Virus record (IMG/VR): IMGVR_UViG_3300034198_013709
Location: 1 to 39,148 of that record
Direction: 5' to 3' (one strand)
Origin: a virus
Length of the DNA: 39,148 bases
The notes beneath the pieces were generated by a model. It saw only the letters and a list, made by a program, of their open reading frames with translations. It was not told where the DNA came from and searched no databases. Position numbers and translations under genes: made by a program. Positions 15,231-23,187 of this stretch are shown in pieces (position 1 is the stretch's first letter; each line of letters starts with the position of its first letter).

Positions 15231-15619
15231 GGAGACTTCTTGCTTCGGGGAAACTTCTTGGTTTCCTCCTGTCCCCATGGCAATTCTTCGAGAACCAAAT
15301 GCCCCTGCTGGTTAAGGGCCAATTTGGCTTCCGTGATCGCTACCTTCTGTGAAGTGTAGGGGCCGAGTTCGTCGTCAGAAATGAGAACCATCCACCCCTC
15401 CGTCACCTGAAAGATTTCTGCCATATTATCAGGTTCTGAGCCCACGGTGAATGGCCAGTCTTGCACCCTGACGAATATGGACCCACTCCCATCCAATTTG
15501 GGGATGGGAGGAGTTACCAGACTGGTACGACGCCTAACCACTTCCCTCTGGGCTATAGCGAAGTTTATCGGATCGTCCAAAAGGCTGGCTATGACTTCGT
15601 ATCTAGTCTGACTTCCCAT
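15227..15619 (-). CDS. Hypothetical protein, 130 aa
   Basis: Starts MGSQTRYEVIASLLDDPINF. A helical N-terminus is followed by beta-rich GSIFVRVQDWPFTVGS and VTEGWMVLISDDELGPYTSQK, ending in a basic tail (ETKKFPRSKKSP). It overlaps the converging protease gene by 4 bases and follows the glutamine synthetase gene by 18 bases on the same strand, so it may be the last gene of that unit. Family not recognised. Confidence 0.65.
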   Translation of the reverse strand: MGSQTRYEVIASLLDDPINFAIAQREVVRRRTSLVTPPIPKLDGSGSIFVRVQDWPFTVGSEPDNMAEIFQVTEGWMVLISDDELGPYTSQKVAITEAKLALNQQGHLVLEELPWGQEETKKFPRSKKSP

Positions 15620-15637
15620 TTTAAATCTTCCTTTCGT

Positions 15638-16729
15638 TTACCAGAGGTCGTAAGCAGTCTTGAGCATGACGGTCGCCACTCTGTAGGGACAAGCGTTTGC
15701 ATTCGGACGACGGTCTTCCAAGTACCCCTTGCCTTCGATCTTAGCCATAAGGGGGATACGGATAGAAGCCGTGCGATCCGATACACCCCATTTGTACTGA
15801 TCATACCTGCAGGTTTCGTGGCGACCCGTGAGTCGCATTTCAATCCCTTCACCATAAGCAGCAAGGTGTTCCTTGATGTGCTGACCAGCCCGCTCGCACC
15901 ATTCTTCGATGGCTTCCATCCCGTGCTTCTTGCCAGTGGTTATTTCACCATAAATTGCTTCCAAGTTAGAGGCACGCATCTCAGGGGTAGAGAAGTTAGA
16001 ATGACAACCAGCACCGTTCCAATCGCCTGGGACGGGCTTGGGGTCAAGAGTGGCGTGGATGCCATATTTCTCACCGAGACGGTACAGAAGCCAACGGGCG
16101 ATCCAGAGGTGGTCCCCAACCTTGATAGGGTCGAGAGGGCCGATCTGGAATTCCCACTGACCCGGCATAACCTCAGCGTTGATGCCAGAGATCTTGATGC
16201 CAGCTTCAACACAAGCAAGCATATGTTCTTCTATTAATTCCCGCCCGAACACCTCGTCAGCACCTACCCCACAATAGTAGGGTCCCTGAGCAGCAGGGAA
16301 ACGACGGTCTTCCCCGAACCCGAGAGGGCGGGAGCCCTTGAAAAGGGTGTATTCCTGTTCAAGCCCGAACCAGCATTCCAACATGCTCGGATTCTTGCTG
16401 ACCATATCGCGAAGGACCGCACGGTGATTAGAAGGGTGTGGGGTTTTGTCCGCTCTCAGGACTTCGCACATCACCAGATAGTGGTTCCCACCCTTCCTGA
16501 TGGGGTCCTTGAAAATGGAAACAGGAAAGAGGACACAATCTGACTTCTCCCCGGTGGCCTGTCCAGTGCTGGAACCATCGAAGCCCCACTCAGGTAGTAC
16601 AGTGCTACTGGAAATTTCGCCATTTTCACGGAAAACAGGCCTGAAGTGTTCCATCACCTTCGTCTTGGAGCGAAGGGTTTGGGTGGGCTTGGACCCATCG
16701 ATCCAGATATACTCTAAAAAAGTGGTCAT
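15638..16729 (-). CDS. glnA: Glutamine synthetase, type II (eukaryotic-like)
   Basis: 363 residues, the full length of GSII enzymes, which join ammonia to glutamate using ATP in the cytoplasm. Key blocks are intact: WGFDGSS (48-54), metal-site EQEY (124-127), NAEVMPGQWEFQIGP (184-198), NGAGCHSNFST (238-248) with the ATP/metal His, GRHETC (302-307), the catalytic Arg region SDRTASIRIP (317-326) and YLEDRRPNANACPYR (336-350). It should be active. AGGAG lies 8 bases before the ATG. An FmdB-type zinc ribbon gene ends 10 bases upstream, forming an operon. Codons are mostly ATC and CGT/CGC, unlike the flanking late genes. It probably raises glutamine supply for nucleotide synthesis during infection, or bypasses host nitrogen control. 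Confidence 0.95.
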   Translation of the reverse strand: MTTFLEYIWIDGSKPTQTLRSKTKVMEHFRPVFRENGEISSSTVLPEWGFDGSSTGQATGEKSDCVLFPVSIFKDPIRKGGNHYLVMCEVLRADKTPHPSNHRAVLRDMVSKNPSMLECWFGLEQEYTLFKGSRPLGFGEDRRFPAAQGPYYCGVGADEVFGRELIEEHMLACVEAGIKISGINAEVMPGQWEFQIGPLDPIKVGDHLWIARWLLYRLGEKYGIHATLDPKPVPGDWNGAGCHSNFSTPEMRASNLEAIYGEITTGKKHGMEAIEEWCERAGQHIKEHLAAYGEGIEMRLTGRHETCRYDQYKWGVSDRTASIRIPLMAKIEGKGYLEDRRPNANACPYRVATVMLKTAYDLW

Positions 16730-16739
16730 GGTTTTACTC

Positions 16740-16925
16740 CTACTTTGAATAACCGTCTGATGCCCAACCCCCTCCCTTCAGGGAGAAGGACGTTCTCGAC
16801 ACAAGTTTACCCACTTCCTTGGATTCGCACTTCGGACAGGCTTGTTCTTTATCCCTGTCTCCGGATTTGACCAGAACTTCGAACACGTTAGCGCAAATCT
16901 TGCACTTATAATCGTATAAAGGCAT
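16740..16925 (-). CDS. FmdB-type zinc ribbon protein, 61 aa
   Basis: Starts MPLYDYKCKICANVFEVLV and has two CxxC pairs (CKIC and CPKC) about 20 residues apart, then GKLVSRTSFSLKGGGW, the exact layout of the FmdB regulatory family. FmdB proteins are linked to nitrogen and amide metabolism genes in bacteria, which fits its place as first gene before glnA (10-base gap). AGGAGATAAGACCTT precedes the ATG. A regulatory or assembly role towards glutamine synthetase is inference only. Confidence 0.85.
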   Translation of the reverse strand: MPLYDYKCKICANVFEVLVKSGDRDKEQACPKCESKEVGKLVSRTSFSLKGGGWASDGYSK

Positions 16926-16989
16926 AAGGTCTTATCTCCTATATCAGAATTTTACCGATCCCGTATAGGAGAAATCATGGAGAAGTTTC

Positions 16990-17226
16990 TCAGGTGCTCC
17001 AGAGGTGTAACCCGCAGACCGGAATCCAAGAGGAGAATTCAGGCCAGTGCCTGTGGGACAACGCTAATTCGCTGCACTTGCCCCATTTGCAAGTCTCCCC
17101 CTCTTCAATAGGGAAGGCGGGTGTAGAACCAGACTGGTTCTCCCCAGATGGAAGAATAGAGATTATGTTGTTCTCTTGAGTACCTTCTGGCTCTTGGGCC
17201 GGAACCGTTGTATTTCCTGATTGCAT
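16990..17226 (-). CDS. Small putative zinc-binding protein, 78 aa
   Basis: The second half has C-x4-C and VCGLH spaced as in small phage zinc fingers (ETCKWGKCSELALSH then WIPVCGLHLWST). The first half is a polar, Gln/Ser/Pro-rich tail. GGAG sits 9 bases before the ATG. It overlaps the 3' end of the transglycosylase gene by 122 bases in another frame, which is long but possible in phages. An antisense + strand frame at 16977-17111 competes for the same DNA. Confidence 0.5.
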   Translation of the reverse strand: MQSGNTTVPAQEPEGTQENNIISILPSGENQSGSTPAFPIEEGETCKWGKCSELALSHRHWPEFSSWIPVCGLHLWST

Positions 17227-17644
17227 CTTGAGTATCTCCTTTTGTCGAGTAATAAAGCATAGATAAGATATAAGACACCGACTGCAGATTGGTTAGGGGA
17301 TCATAGAGTTCCGACTTGGTACGGATGATACCCTCTTTCTGGAGGACCTTCAGCCAAGATTTGGGACTCACTTGACCCAGACCTATCTCACCGGATGAAC
17401 CAGTGACGTCTGGATCACACGCGGATTCCTTGTACACTGTCAGAGCCAGAAGCCTAGGATTTATCCCCCTCTCTTCAGCAGCCAATTGCACCAAGATATC
17501 GAAATCTTGGGGTGGCTCTGACTTACAATGTTCCGAGTAAGGCTCTGGAGACACGGGGGCGGTTACGCATTCCGAGTCGCCCGTTTCTGTGAAATCAGGA
17601 CCGATATCTGCACAACCGAGTAGGATGACTATCAGGGTGTTCAA
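17105..17644 (-). CDS. Lytic transglycosylase (SLT family) lipoprotein
   Basis: About 179 residues. TVYKESACDPDVTGSSGEIGLGQVSPKSW carries the catalytic Glu and the GxxGLxQ motif of soluble lytic transglycosylases, followed by helix NLQSVSYILSMLYYSTKGD and YNGSGPRARRYS. The N-terminus has a hydrophobic stretch ending L-L-G-C, a lipobox, so the mature enzyme would be anchored in the envelope. The TTG at 17644 with GAGGG upstream is preferred; a TTG at 17704 adds a charged 20-residue lead. It would cut peptidoglycan glycan chains during entry, assembly or lysis. Confidence 0.8.
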   Translation of the reverse strand: MNTLIVILLGCADIGPDFTETGDSECVTAPVSPEPYSEHCKSEPPQDFDILVQLAAEERGINPRLLALTVYKESACDPDVTGSSGEIGLGQVSPKSWLKVLQKEGIIRTKSELYDPLTNLQSVSYILSMLYYSTKGDTQDAIRKYNGSGPRARRYSREQHNLYSSIWGEPVWFYTRLPY

Positions 17645-17726
17645 ATTTCCCTCGTGGTTTATTGGGGATGAGGTGCTCTCTTTCGATTTCCTTGAGATTC
17701 CCAAACCCCCAATACACCCTCTCCCG

Positions 17727-17903
17727 TTATGCAGTTACCCCCGGTATCCTCTTCTCTCTGTCCAGACGAGACTGAATAGCGGCTTTTACGTACTTCTGAT
17801 GGATCTCAGGGAATTGCTTTTGCACGTCTTTTCTGGACGGACATTCTGTCTGAGAGTTGACCCATTCTTCAATCATAAACCTTTGATCTCTGTGCTCGTA
17901 CAA
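17727..17903 (-). CDS. Hypothetical protein, 58 aa
   Basis: A TTG at 17903 with AGGAG 8 bases upstream gives MYEHRDQRFMIEEWVNSQTE..., a charged helical protein. An ATG at 17978 in the same frame would give 83 residues but overlaps the upstream gene by 44 bases and has no ribosome site. It lies between the ChaB-like and transglycosylase genes on the same strand. No family recognised. Confidence 0.55.
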   Translation of the reverse strand: MYEHRDQRFMIEEWVNSQTECPSRKDVQKQFPEIHQKYVKAAIQSRLDREKRIPGVTA

Positions 17904-17934
17904 GACCCTAACTCCTTCAGTATCGAGAATGTAC

Positions 17935-18537
17935 CTACTTCGAGGATGCAAACCTACCCGATCGGAATACGGTTGCATCGCGGATGTTCTTCTCAGCTTC
18001 TTCTACAACTGCATTGAGTTGCCGGGTGGCTTTCTCGATGCCCGTGGCTTCTCCAACAAGCTGTTCCAAATACCGGGGGTCCTCAAAGCCCCCCTCTTCC
18101 TCTATGCGCTGGGTGCTCTCCCGAAAAGCATCTATGAAATCGGATATGGACTTTATGTTTAGCTGAATATTATACATATGTGTAGAAGCAAGATGCTCCT
18201 GTACCCACAAGGCTTTGGTCTTGGCCGAAGCCGAAGCCGCAGTCTTCCCTCGGGATCCCACGAGGGTCTCGGGTTCACCCTTGCGAGAAACCGTATGATA
18301 TGCTGCGACTATTCTAGACGCAGATGGTATCTGGGATGCGGACTTCGTGAGTCCACGTTCATTCATCTGGGAGTATAAAGACGCCCAGGCCCTACTTTCG
18401 TCCTTAGAGTCCTCGTAGACGGAGTTCCATACATGAATGGCTTGTCGTGCCGCTGTATCAGAGACATTTTTATAGGTCTTCTCAAGTTTCTTTTTCATAT
18501 CACCGACGTCGGATTTATTTTCGGCAGAGAATGGCAT
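17935..18537 (-). CDS. ChaB-like N-terminal domain protein, 200 aa
   Basis: Begins MPFSAENKSDVGDMKKKLEK. Residues 1-60 match the pattern of ChaB-like domains found in many phage proteins (ARQAIHVWNSVYED followed by ESRAWASLYSQM). The rest is a long helical region (IKSISDFIDAFRESTQRIEEE and LNAVVEEAEKNIRD) likely to form coiled coils. The ATG at 18537 has AAGG 6 bases upstream; the in-frame ATG at 18543 touches the ribosome site. Such proteins are often virion or head-associated, but the role is unknown. Confidence 0.6.
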   Translation of the reverse strand: MPFSAENKSDVGDMKKKLEKTYKNVSDTAARQAIHVWNSVYEDSKDESRAWASLYSQMNERGLTKSASQIPSASRIVAAYHTVSRKGEPETLVGSRGKTAASASAKTKALWVQEHLASTHMYNIQLNIKSISDFIDAFRESTQRIEEEGGFEDPRYLEQLVGEATGIEKATRQLNAVVEEAEKNIRDATVFRSGRFASSK

Positions 18538-18563
18538 GTTCATCCTTTAAAGACGAACTAACC

Positions 18564-18578
18564 GCCTTATAATAAGGC
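18564..18578. promoter_or_regulatory. Palindromic -10-like site between divergent genes
   Basis: GCCTTATAATAAGGC is a near-perfect palindrome in the 61-bp gap between divergent genes at 18537 and 18599. It contains TATAAT on the + strand and TATTAT on the other. It could serve as a shared promoter core or an operator. Confidence 0.4.
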
Positions 18579-18598
18579 CATTGTGAGGTTTAAAGAAC

Positions 18599-19171
18599 AT
18601 GGCGATTGTTAATTCTTCGGACACAGATACCACCAGTGGTAGAATCTCCGCAGTCATAGGGAATCTCCCGTTCAGATCCCTGAAGAGGGCGGGGGTAGAC
18701 TTGCACGTGTTCGTAGAAGTCGTGCCCTTTGATTCAACTTATGAATTGAGATTAGAGGTGATAAAGGGGGATACAAAGGAATGTGCGAAGTCCAACATTC
18801 GTAGTATTGACCTCTTCAGGTCTCCCGTGAATCTTGAAGAGGCTATCCAGCAAGAACTGACAAATGTGGCTTCTTGCATCTCCCCATTCGTACATGAATG
18901 GGATCCTCGCATAGGAAGCAGTATAACCTTCCACCATGGGGTAGTTAGATACGAGAACTGGCCCTATTGCCCCTTATTCGACAGGAAAGACAAGGAGGAT
19001 CTGGTAATGTTCTCTAAGTTTAAATCTGGGCACACTGAGGGTATGATTTGCCCTGTGTGCAAGAAGGATTTGGTTTGGAGCCAAAACCCGCATCAGGTTT
19101 TAGCGTGGGCTGGGGGGAACCTGTGCTGGGTGCACGATTGGTGCAACGGGAATAATTTCACAGGACTCTGA
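18599..19171 (+). CDS. Hypothetical zinc-binding protein, 190 aa
   Basis: Starts MAIVNSSDTDTTSGRISAV. The first 130 residues are beta-rich (VDLHVFVEVVPF, ELRLEVIKGD). The C-terminus has GMICPVCKKDLVW and NLCWVHDWC, a CxxC...CxxHxxC cluster expected to bind zinc, like RING or treble-clef fingers. The phage promoter for ligA is embedded in the last codons. Family not recognised. The gene's own promoter is probably the palindromic site just upstream. Confidence 0.7.
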   Translation: MAIVNSSDTDTTSGRISAVIGNLPFRSLKRAGVDLHVFVEVVPFDSTYELRLEVIKGDTKECAKSNIRSIDLFRSPVNLEEAIQQELTNVASCISPFVHEWDPRIGSSITFHHGVVRYENWPYCPLFDRKDKEDLVMFSKFKSGHTEGMICPVCKKDLVWSQNPHQVLAWAGGNLCWVHDWCNGNNFTGL

Positions 19172-19188
19172 ATCTGTATAAAAAGGTG
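19151..19188 (+). promoter_or_regulatory. Phage consensus promoter for ligA
   Basis: AATAATTTCAC, then ATCTGTATAAAAAGG, with 15 bases between TTTCAC and TATAAAA. The upstream box lies within the coding end of the 190-aa gene. It drives ligA, 30 bases downstream. Confidence 0.85.
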
Positions 19189-19219
19189 AAAGAAGAACCA
19201 CCAATAAAAGGGAAATAGA

Positions 19220-21139
19220 ATGAATTCCACCATCGACAACCTCGCTGCTCGCCTCGTTGAAGCTAGCAACGCCTATTACAACCATGCCCCCATCGTGACT
19301 GATAGGGAATTTGATGCCCTAGAGTCCGAGCTTCGTCGCTTGGACCCTTCCCACCCCGTGCTGAAAGCCATCGGTTCTCCGGTGGAGGGCAGCGGCTGGA
19401 CCAAGGTCAGCCACCCCTACCCTATGGGGTCTCTGGAAAAGGCACAGGACGCCACTGAACTCACCGAATGGGCAAAGGGGAAGCAAGACTTCTTCATTTC
19501 CGAAAAGATGGACGGGATCTCGATTCTCCTGACTTACGAAGGTGGTTCCCTCGTTCGTGCTTGCACCCGTGGCGACGGGGTTGTGGGTGAAGATATCACC
19601 CGAAACGTAAAGCTCATGCATGGGGTCCCCCATAACGTCCCCGACACCACCACCCTCTACGTTCGTGGTGAAATCGTCTGCACCAAGGCGGATTTCTCCG
19701 CCCACTTTCCGGGCGAATCAAACCCCCGGAACACGGCTTCTGGGACCAGCAAGCGGCAGACGGGCTGGGATAAGTGCCAGCACCTCACTGTTTACGCCTA
19801 CGACCTGAGTCAGGGGTCGGTGATGCCCGCTGAGAAGCAGGGGGAATTTGCTATCCTGCGTAGCTACGGGTTCAAGACCCCGGTTTCTTACTGGGCGGGA
19901 TCGGTTGGGGAAATTTTGGTAGTCTATCAAGCCTACATCAATTATGCACGCGACGTTTCACCCTACGAGATCGACGGACTCGTGGTGGAACTGAACGACC
20001 CCATCGAACAGATTCGGCTTGGTTATACTCCGGATGGTATGCGCCCCAAGGGTGCGATCGCTTTCAAGTTCCCGCATGACTCCAAGCCCACTGTTCTCCT
20101 CGATGTGATCTGGCAGGTGGGTCAATCTGGCCGAGTAACCCCGGTTGCGGTGTTCGAACCCGTGGTGCTTGGCGGGGCCAGCATCACTCACGCTTCCCTG
20201 CACAACATCGCAAACGTGGATCGTCTCGTCACTGAGTCCAAGAGTCTGTTTCTCGCGGCGGGCGAGTCCATCCTCGTTTCTCGAAGGAACGACGTTATCC
20301 CGTACGTCGAGAGCATCCTCACTTCCGGTGGTGTCGGGGAGATTCTGAACACCCCTCACCGTTGTCCGGATTGTGACAGCTCTTTGGTCATGGACGGTGA
20401 ATACCTCATGTGCCCCAACACCGACGAATGCCCCTCCCAGATCCTTGGTGGGATTCGCCGTTGGATCATGAAGACCGGGGTTCTCCACTTCGGTGAAGCC
20501 ATGATCGCAGCCGTGGTGGACGCTGGGATGGTGACCATTCTTGGTGACCTTTACAGGCTCGACCTCAATCAGGTTTCCGACCTGAAGGTAGAAGGTCGCA
20601 AGGTCGGGGGTGCCGCGAAGCGTGCTCTCGGTTCCCTCCACCAGAACAAGAATCTCACCCTCGACACCTTCGTGGGTTCGCTGGGGATCCCGCTCTGTGG
20701 TCGTCGGATGGTGGGGATGCTCATGGAGGGTGGATTCACCACTCTGGAATCCTTGCGACAGGCGACCGTGGCGGAGTTGGCAGCTGTCCCGAACTTCGGA
20801 ACGGTGAAGGCCGTGGCGTTCAGGGACGGTTTCGACGCCCGAACCAATATGATCAACGACCTGCTTCTTGCAGGAGTGACGATCGTAACTCCGGTGGTCC
20901 TGACCCAGACCAGCACCGCACTGCAGGGTGTTAGCGTCTGTTTCACCGGGTTCCGTGACAGCGATCTGGAAGACTCCATCGTGGCGGCAGGTGGTGTAAT
21001 CAAGTCTGGTGTCAGCAAGGGTCTGACCTACCTCGTCACCAAGGACCCCACCTCGACCTCTGGCAAGGCTCAGAAGGCTCGCGACCTTGGTACCAAGGTC
21101 ATCTCTCCGGACGAGATGAAATTGATGGTGGTGAACTAA
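19220..21139 (+). CDS. ligA: NAD-dependent DNA ligase
   Basis: 639 residues, near the usual bacterial LigA length. Seen in order: Ia domain for NAD binding (YYNHAPIVTDREFDALE), the nucleotidyltransferase with active-site Lys96 in KMDG, RGDGVVGEDIT and VRGE, the OB fold (IWQVGQSGRVTPVAVFEPV), the four-Cys zinc finger (CPDCDSSLVMDGEYLMC with a later DECPSQ), helix-hairpin-helix repeats (LGIPLCGRRMVGMLM) and a BRCT domain at about 570-639. It seals nicks using NAD+, and should work in phage replication. T4-like phages usually carry ATP-dependent ligases instead. Codons favour CTC, CGT and ATC, so it belongs with the early regulon, consistent with its promoter. Confidence 0.97.
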   Translation: MNSTIDNLAARLVEASNAYYNHAPIVTDREFDALESELRRLDPSHPVLKAIGSPVEGSGWTKVSHPYPMGSLEKAQDATELTEWAKGKQDFFISEKMDGISILLTYEGGSLVRACTRGDGVVGEDITRNVKLMHGVPHNVPDTTTLYVRGEIVCTKADFSAHFPGESNPRNTASGTSKRQTGWDKCQHLTVYAYDLSQGSVMPAEKQGEFAILRSYGFKTPVSYWAGSVGEILVVYQAYINYARDVSPYEIDGLVVELNDPIEQIRLGYTPDGMRPKGAIAFKFPHDSKPTVLLDVIWQVGQSGRVTPVAVFEPVVLGGASITHASLHNIANVDRLVTESKSLFLAAGESILVSRRNDVIPYVESILTSGGVGEILNTPHRCPDCDSSLVMDGEYLMCPNTDECPSQILGGIRRWIMKTGVLHFGEAMIAAVVDAGMVTILGDLYRLDLNQVSDLKVEGRKVGGAAKRALGSLHQNKNLTLDTFVGSLGIPLCGRRMVGMLMEGGFTTLESLRQATVAELAAVPNFGTVKAVAFRDGFDARTNMINDLLLAGVTIVTPVVLTQTSTALQGVSVCFTGFRDSDLEDSIVAAGGVIKSGVSKGLTYLVTKDPTSTSGKAQKARDLGTKVISPDEMKLMVVN

Positions 21140-21283
21140 ATGTCCAACAATCCCAAAGCAGCAGAAGTGGCAGTCGCCCATGGTGATGTGATAAAGGAAG
21201 CTAAGAAGCTCATAGAAGACCTCAAGTCTCTGGTTCGCAAGATGGAAACCAATCGACAAAAGCTTTCTCAACCAGTGAGTTAA
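21140..21283 (+). CDS. Small helical protein, 47 aa
   Basis: Starts at the base after the ligA stop: MSNNPKAAEVAVAHGDVIKE, then KKLIEDLKSLVRKMETNRQK. It is a charged single helix with heptad-like spacing, probably coiled coil. Tight coupling to ligA suggests co-translation, but no function can be read. Short but convincingly coding. Confidence 0.6.
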   Translation: MSNNPKAAEVAVAHGDVIKEAKKLIEDLKSLVRKMETNRQKLSQPVS

Positions 21284-21317
21284 CCCTCCTATAAAGAATC
21301 CGAAATTAGAGAGGATT

Positions 21318-21737
21318 ATGAGCACACACATGGAACCCATCACCATAACAATAGTCGTACTGGTTTTAGCTTCTTTGGGTACCGGATTCGGTGCTGGTTG
21401 GGGGCTGAAACCGGACGGTGCTGCCAAGGCCATAGAAGCCCAGACTGAGAGCATAAAAGCGGTCCAAGATGGTCAGGTCAAAATCACCGAAATGGTGAAC
21501 CGCCCCATAGTGATAGACGCCGAACTCAAGGCAGGGCTCAGCAAGATCCCAGTTCAGTGCATGAGTGAAATGGGAGGCGACCCCACCTCAGTCCAGTGCC
21601 AATGGGCCACCTGTCTCCAGTTTGGGCAGTCACCCGCCCAAAGACCGGAGTGCAGAGCCATCGAGGAACTCATGATCTCCTCCATGAAAGACGCCAAGTG
21701 CGAGGAAATTAAAAAAGAAGAAATCAAAAAACCATGA
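21318..21737 (+). CDS. Membrane-anchored Cys-rich protein, 139 aa
   Basis: One N-terminal membrane segment (TITIVVLVLASLGTGFGAGWGL, about 8-29), then a helical part (AIEAQTESIKAVQDGQVKI) and a Cys-rich part (IPVQCMSEMG, VQCQWATCLQFGQSPAQRPECRAI) with a Lys/Glu tail. The Cys pairs imply disulfides in the periplasm. The layout fits an i-spanin or a lysis-linked membrane protein, but no family match can be shown. GAGAGGA precedes the ATG. Confidence 0.65.
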   Translation: MSTHMEPITITIVVLVLASLGTGFGAGWGLKPDGAAKAIEAQTESIKAVQDGQVKITEMVNRPIVIDAELKAGLSKIPVQCMSEMGGDPTSVQCQWATCLQFGQSPAQRPECRAIEELMISSMKDAKCEEIKKEEIKKP

Positions 21738-21757
21738 ACCCATGAGTAAAGTGATTC

Positions 21758-21937
21758 ATGACATACCTACCCCGATTGCTAGCACGGTTACCTGATAGGT
21801 TCCAGTGGTTGGTGCACAACATTGTTGGGCACCCATTGTCGGAACTCCTATACCAGATCGGACTCGGTTTGTGGGCGGATTATGTCCATGATTTTACCAT
21901 CCCCGCCGACCACAAACCCGGTACGGGTCGTGGTTAG
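21758..21937 (+). CDS. Small phage protein with HN-GHPLSEL motif, 59 aa
   Basis: Starts MTYLPRLLARLPDRFQWL and has VHNIVGHPLSELLYQIG and YVHDFTIPADH. The HN.V.HPL...HD.T.P arrangement resembles a widespread small phage protein of unknown function, with a weak hydrophobic helix in the middle. It lies between the Cys-rich membrane protein and the sigma factor genes. The ribosome site is weak. Confidence 0.55.
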   Translation: MTYLPRLLARLPDRFQWLVHNIVGHPLSELLYQIGLGLWADYVHDFTIPADHKPGTGRG

Positions 21938-21985
21938 GGGGACTCCAGAAAACGGGTTCCGGACAGACTCCACAGAGTCCTCCGT

Positions 21986-22840
21986 ATGAGTAGGTCGGGT
22001 AAGAAAACCGCCCCGTATAAAGAGTCCTCAGCACAAACCGGGGCCGATTGCATATACGCACAGGAGGCCAAACGTTGGAAACTCCTGACGAGGGAAGAAG
22101 AGAAGGCACTGGCCACCAAGTGCGTGTGGGATTCCGGGAACCAAATCCCGGTACACGTTCGGAACTCAAGAGAAGAATTTTTCAAGAGGAACATGCGGCT
22201 GGTCATATCCATGTCCAAAAAGTATGGGACTGCAACTCCGGGTGTAACTCAGGCAGACCTAATACAGGAAGGTTCCATAGGTCTGATGCGAGCCATCGAG
22301 AAATTCGATCATACGCGTGGGGTCAAATTCAGCACCTACGCCGTCTGGTGGATACGCCAAGCCATGACCAGAACGGTGTACCAGACCAGCAGTCTGGTAA
22401 GGCTCCCAACGAACGTGATTTCAAGCAGATACAAACTAATCCGTATAATGAACTCCCCCGAGTATGCGGGTATTCGGGAGTACGAGACCCGTGCCGGTGT
22501 AATAAACAAGATTTCGGAAGACACGGGCTGGGAAGTCTCCTACATAGAAAAACTTCTGGATGCCCCTTTTGTTAGATCCACGACGGATGACGAAATCCTA
22601 GACACGATCCCAGATTCTCATGCGAACACAGAGACCATGGACTTGGATTTAGACTTCACTTTGGTAAGCGAACGTGTAAACAAAACCTTCAAGGAACAGT
22701 CCGTCCCAGACAGAGACGTGTCCATATTCTGGGATTGGATCACCAATAGTTATTCCTTGTCCGAGATAGGTCTTAAGCATGGTATCACGCGGGAGAGAAC
22801 TAGGCAGGTTGTGCTTAGTCTAATCTCCCGCTGTTCGTGA
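21986..22840 (+). CDS. RpoD-family sigma factor (sigma-70)
   Basis: 284 residues with a near-complete set of sigma regions: 1.2 (CIYAQEAKRWKLLTREEEKALA), 2 (FFKRNMRLVISMSKKYG, DLIQEGSIGLMRAIEKFD, FSTYAVWWIRQAMTR), 3 (LVRLPTNVISSRYK and ISEDTGWEVSYIEKLL) and 4.2 helix-turn-helix (YSLSEIGLKHGITRERTRQVVLS). It lacks region 1.1. It would redirect the host RNA polymerase; the consensus promoter family here, with a 15-bp spacer and TATAAAA, is a natural candidate target, though that link is inference. ATA, AGG and AGA codons are frequent. Confidence 0.93.
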   Translation: MSRSGKKTAPYKESSAQTGADCIYAQEAKRWKLLTREEEKALATKCVWDSGNQIPVHVRNSREEFFKRNMRLVISMSKKYGTATPGVTQADLIQEGSIGLMRAIEKFDHTRGVKFSTYAVWWIRQAMTRTVYQTSSLVRLPTNVISSRYKLIRIMNSPEYAGIREYETRAGVINKISEDTGWEVSYIEKLLDAPFVRSTTDDEILDTIPDSHANTETMDLDLDFTLVSERVNKTFKEQSVPDRDVSIFWDWITNSYSLSEIGLKHGITRERTRQVVLSLISRCS

Positions 22841-22886
22841 TTTCAGCTAATGGTACTCGTATCCGTCACTTTTAGCTGAAATCACG
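22836..22886. terminator. Hairpin between converging genes
   Basis: CGTGATTTCAGCTA (22836-22849) pairs perfectly with TAGCTGAAATCACG (22873-22886). The 14-bp stem contains the sigma stop codon and the last codons of the opposing 95-aa gene. Probable bidirectional terminator built into coding ends. Confidence 0.65.
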
Positions 22887-23134
22887 GCCATATGGTACGC
22901 TAAGATCCCGTAGGCTACTGGAACCTTACGGAATTCCTCCATACCACGTACAGAACCTAAGGCGGTCTGGTACACCGCCAGAAGCCAGCAATAGGCTAGG
23001 TCCAATTCCCTCTTGTTACCATGGATTATAAAACGGGTCCCACCTGCTATCCCATTGTCATACCCAGTGTACTTGATTTCCGACTTTACGATCTTCATTG
23101 TCTTCCTTGCTCCTCTGATTTTGATCTTGGTCAT
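22847..23134 (-). CDS. Hypothetical protein, 95 aa
   Basis: Starts MTKIKIRGARKTMKIVKSEI with AAGGAG 7 bases upstream. A basic N-terminus leads into a helical part (DLAYCWLLAVYQTALGSVRGMEEF and GILAYHMAVISAKSD). Its C-terminal codons lie in the hairpin shared with the sigma gene. No family recognised. Confidence 0.7.
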   Translation of the reverse strand: MTKIKIRGARKTMKIVKSEIKYTGYDNGIAGGTRFIIHGNKRELDLAYCWLLAVYQTALGSVRGMEEFRKVPVAYGILAYHMAVISAKSDGYEYH

Positions 23135-23187
23135 TTATACTCCTTTCTTGTATCTGAATCAATCCCCTGAATACTACCGAAAATCGA

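Noticed and set aside
16977-17111. A 44-codon + strand frame (MEKFLRCSRG..., with CTCPIC) preceded by AGGAG
   Set aside because: It lies opposite the 78-aa zinc protein, whose Cys/His spacing is more convincing, and would be the only + gene in a - strand block. Kept as an open alternative.
19958-21454. A 498-codon frame on the - strand opposite ligA
   Set aside because: It is antisense to a complete, motif-rich LigA; the translation is His/Gly-rich without any recognisable domain and lacks a ribosome site.
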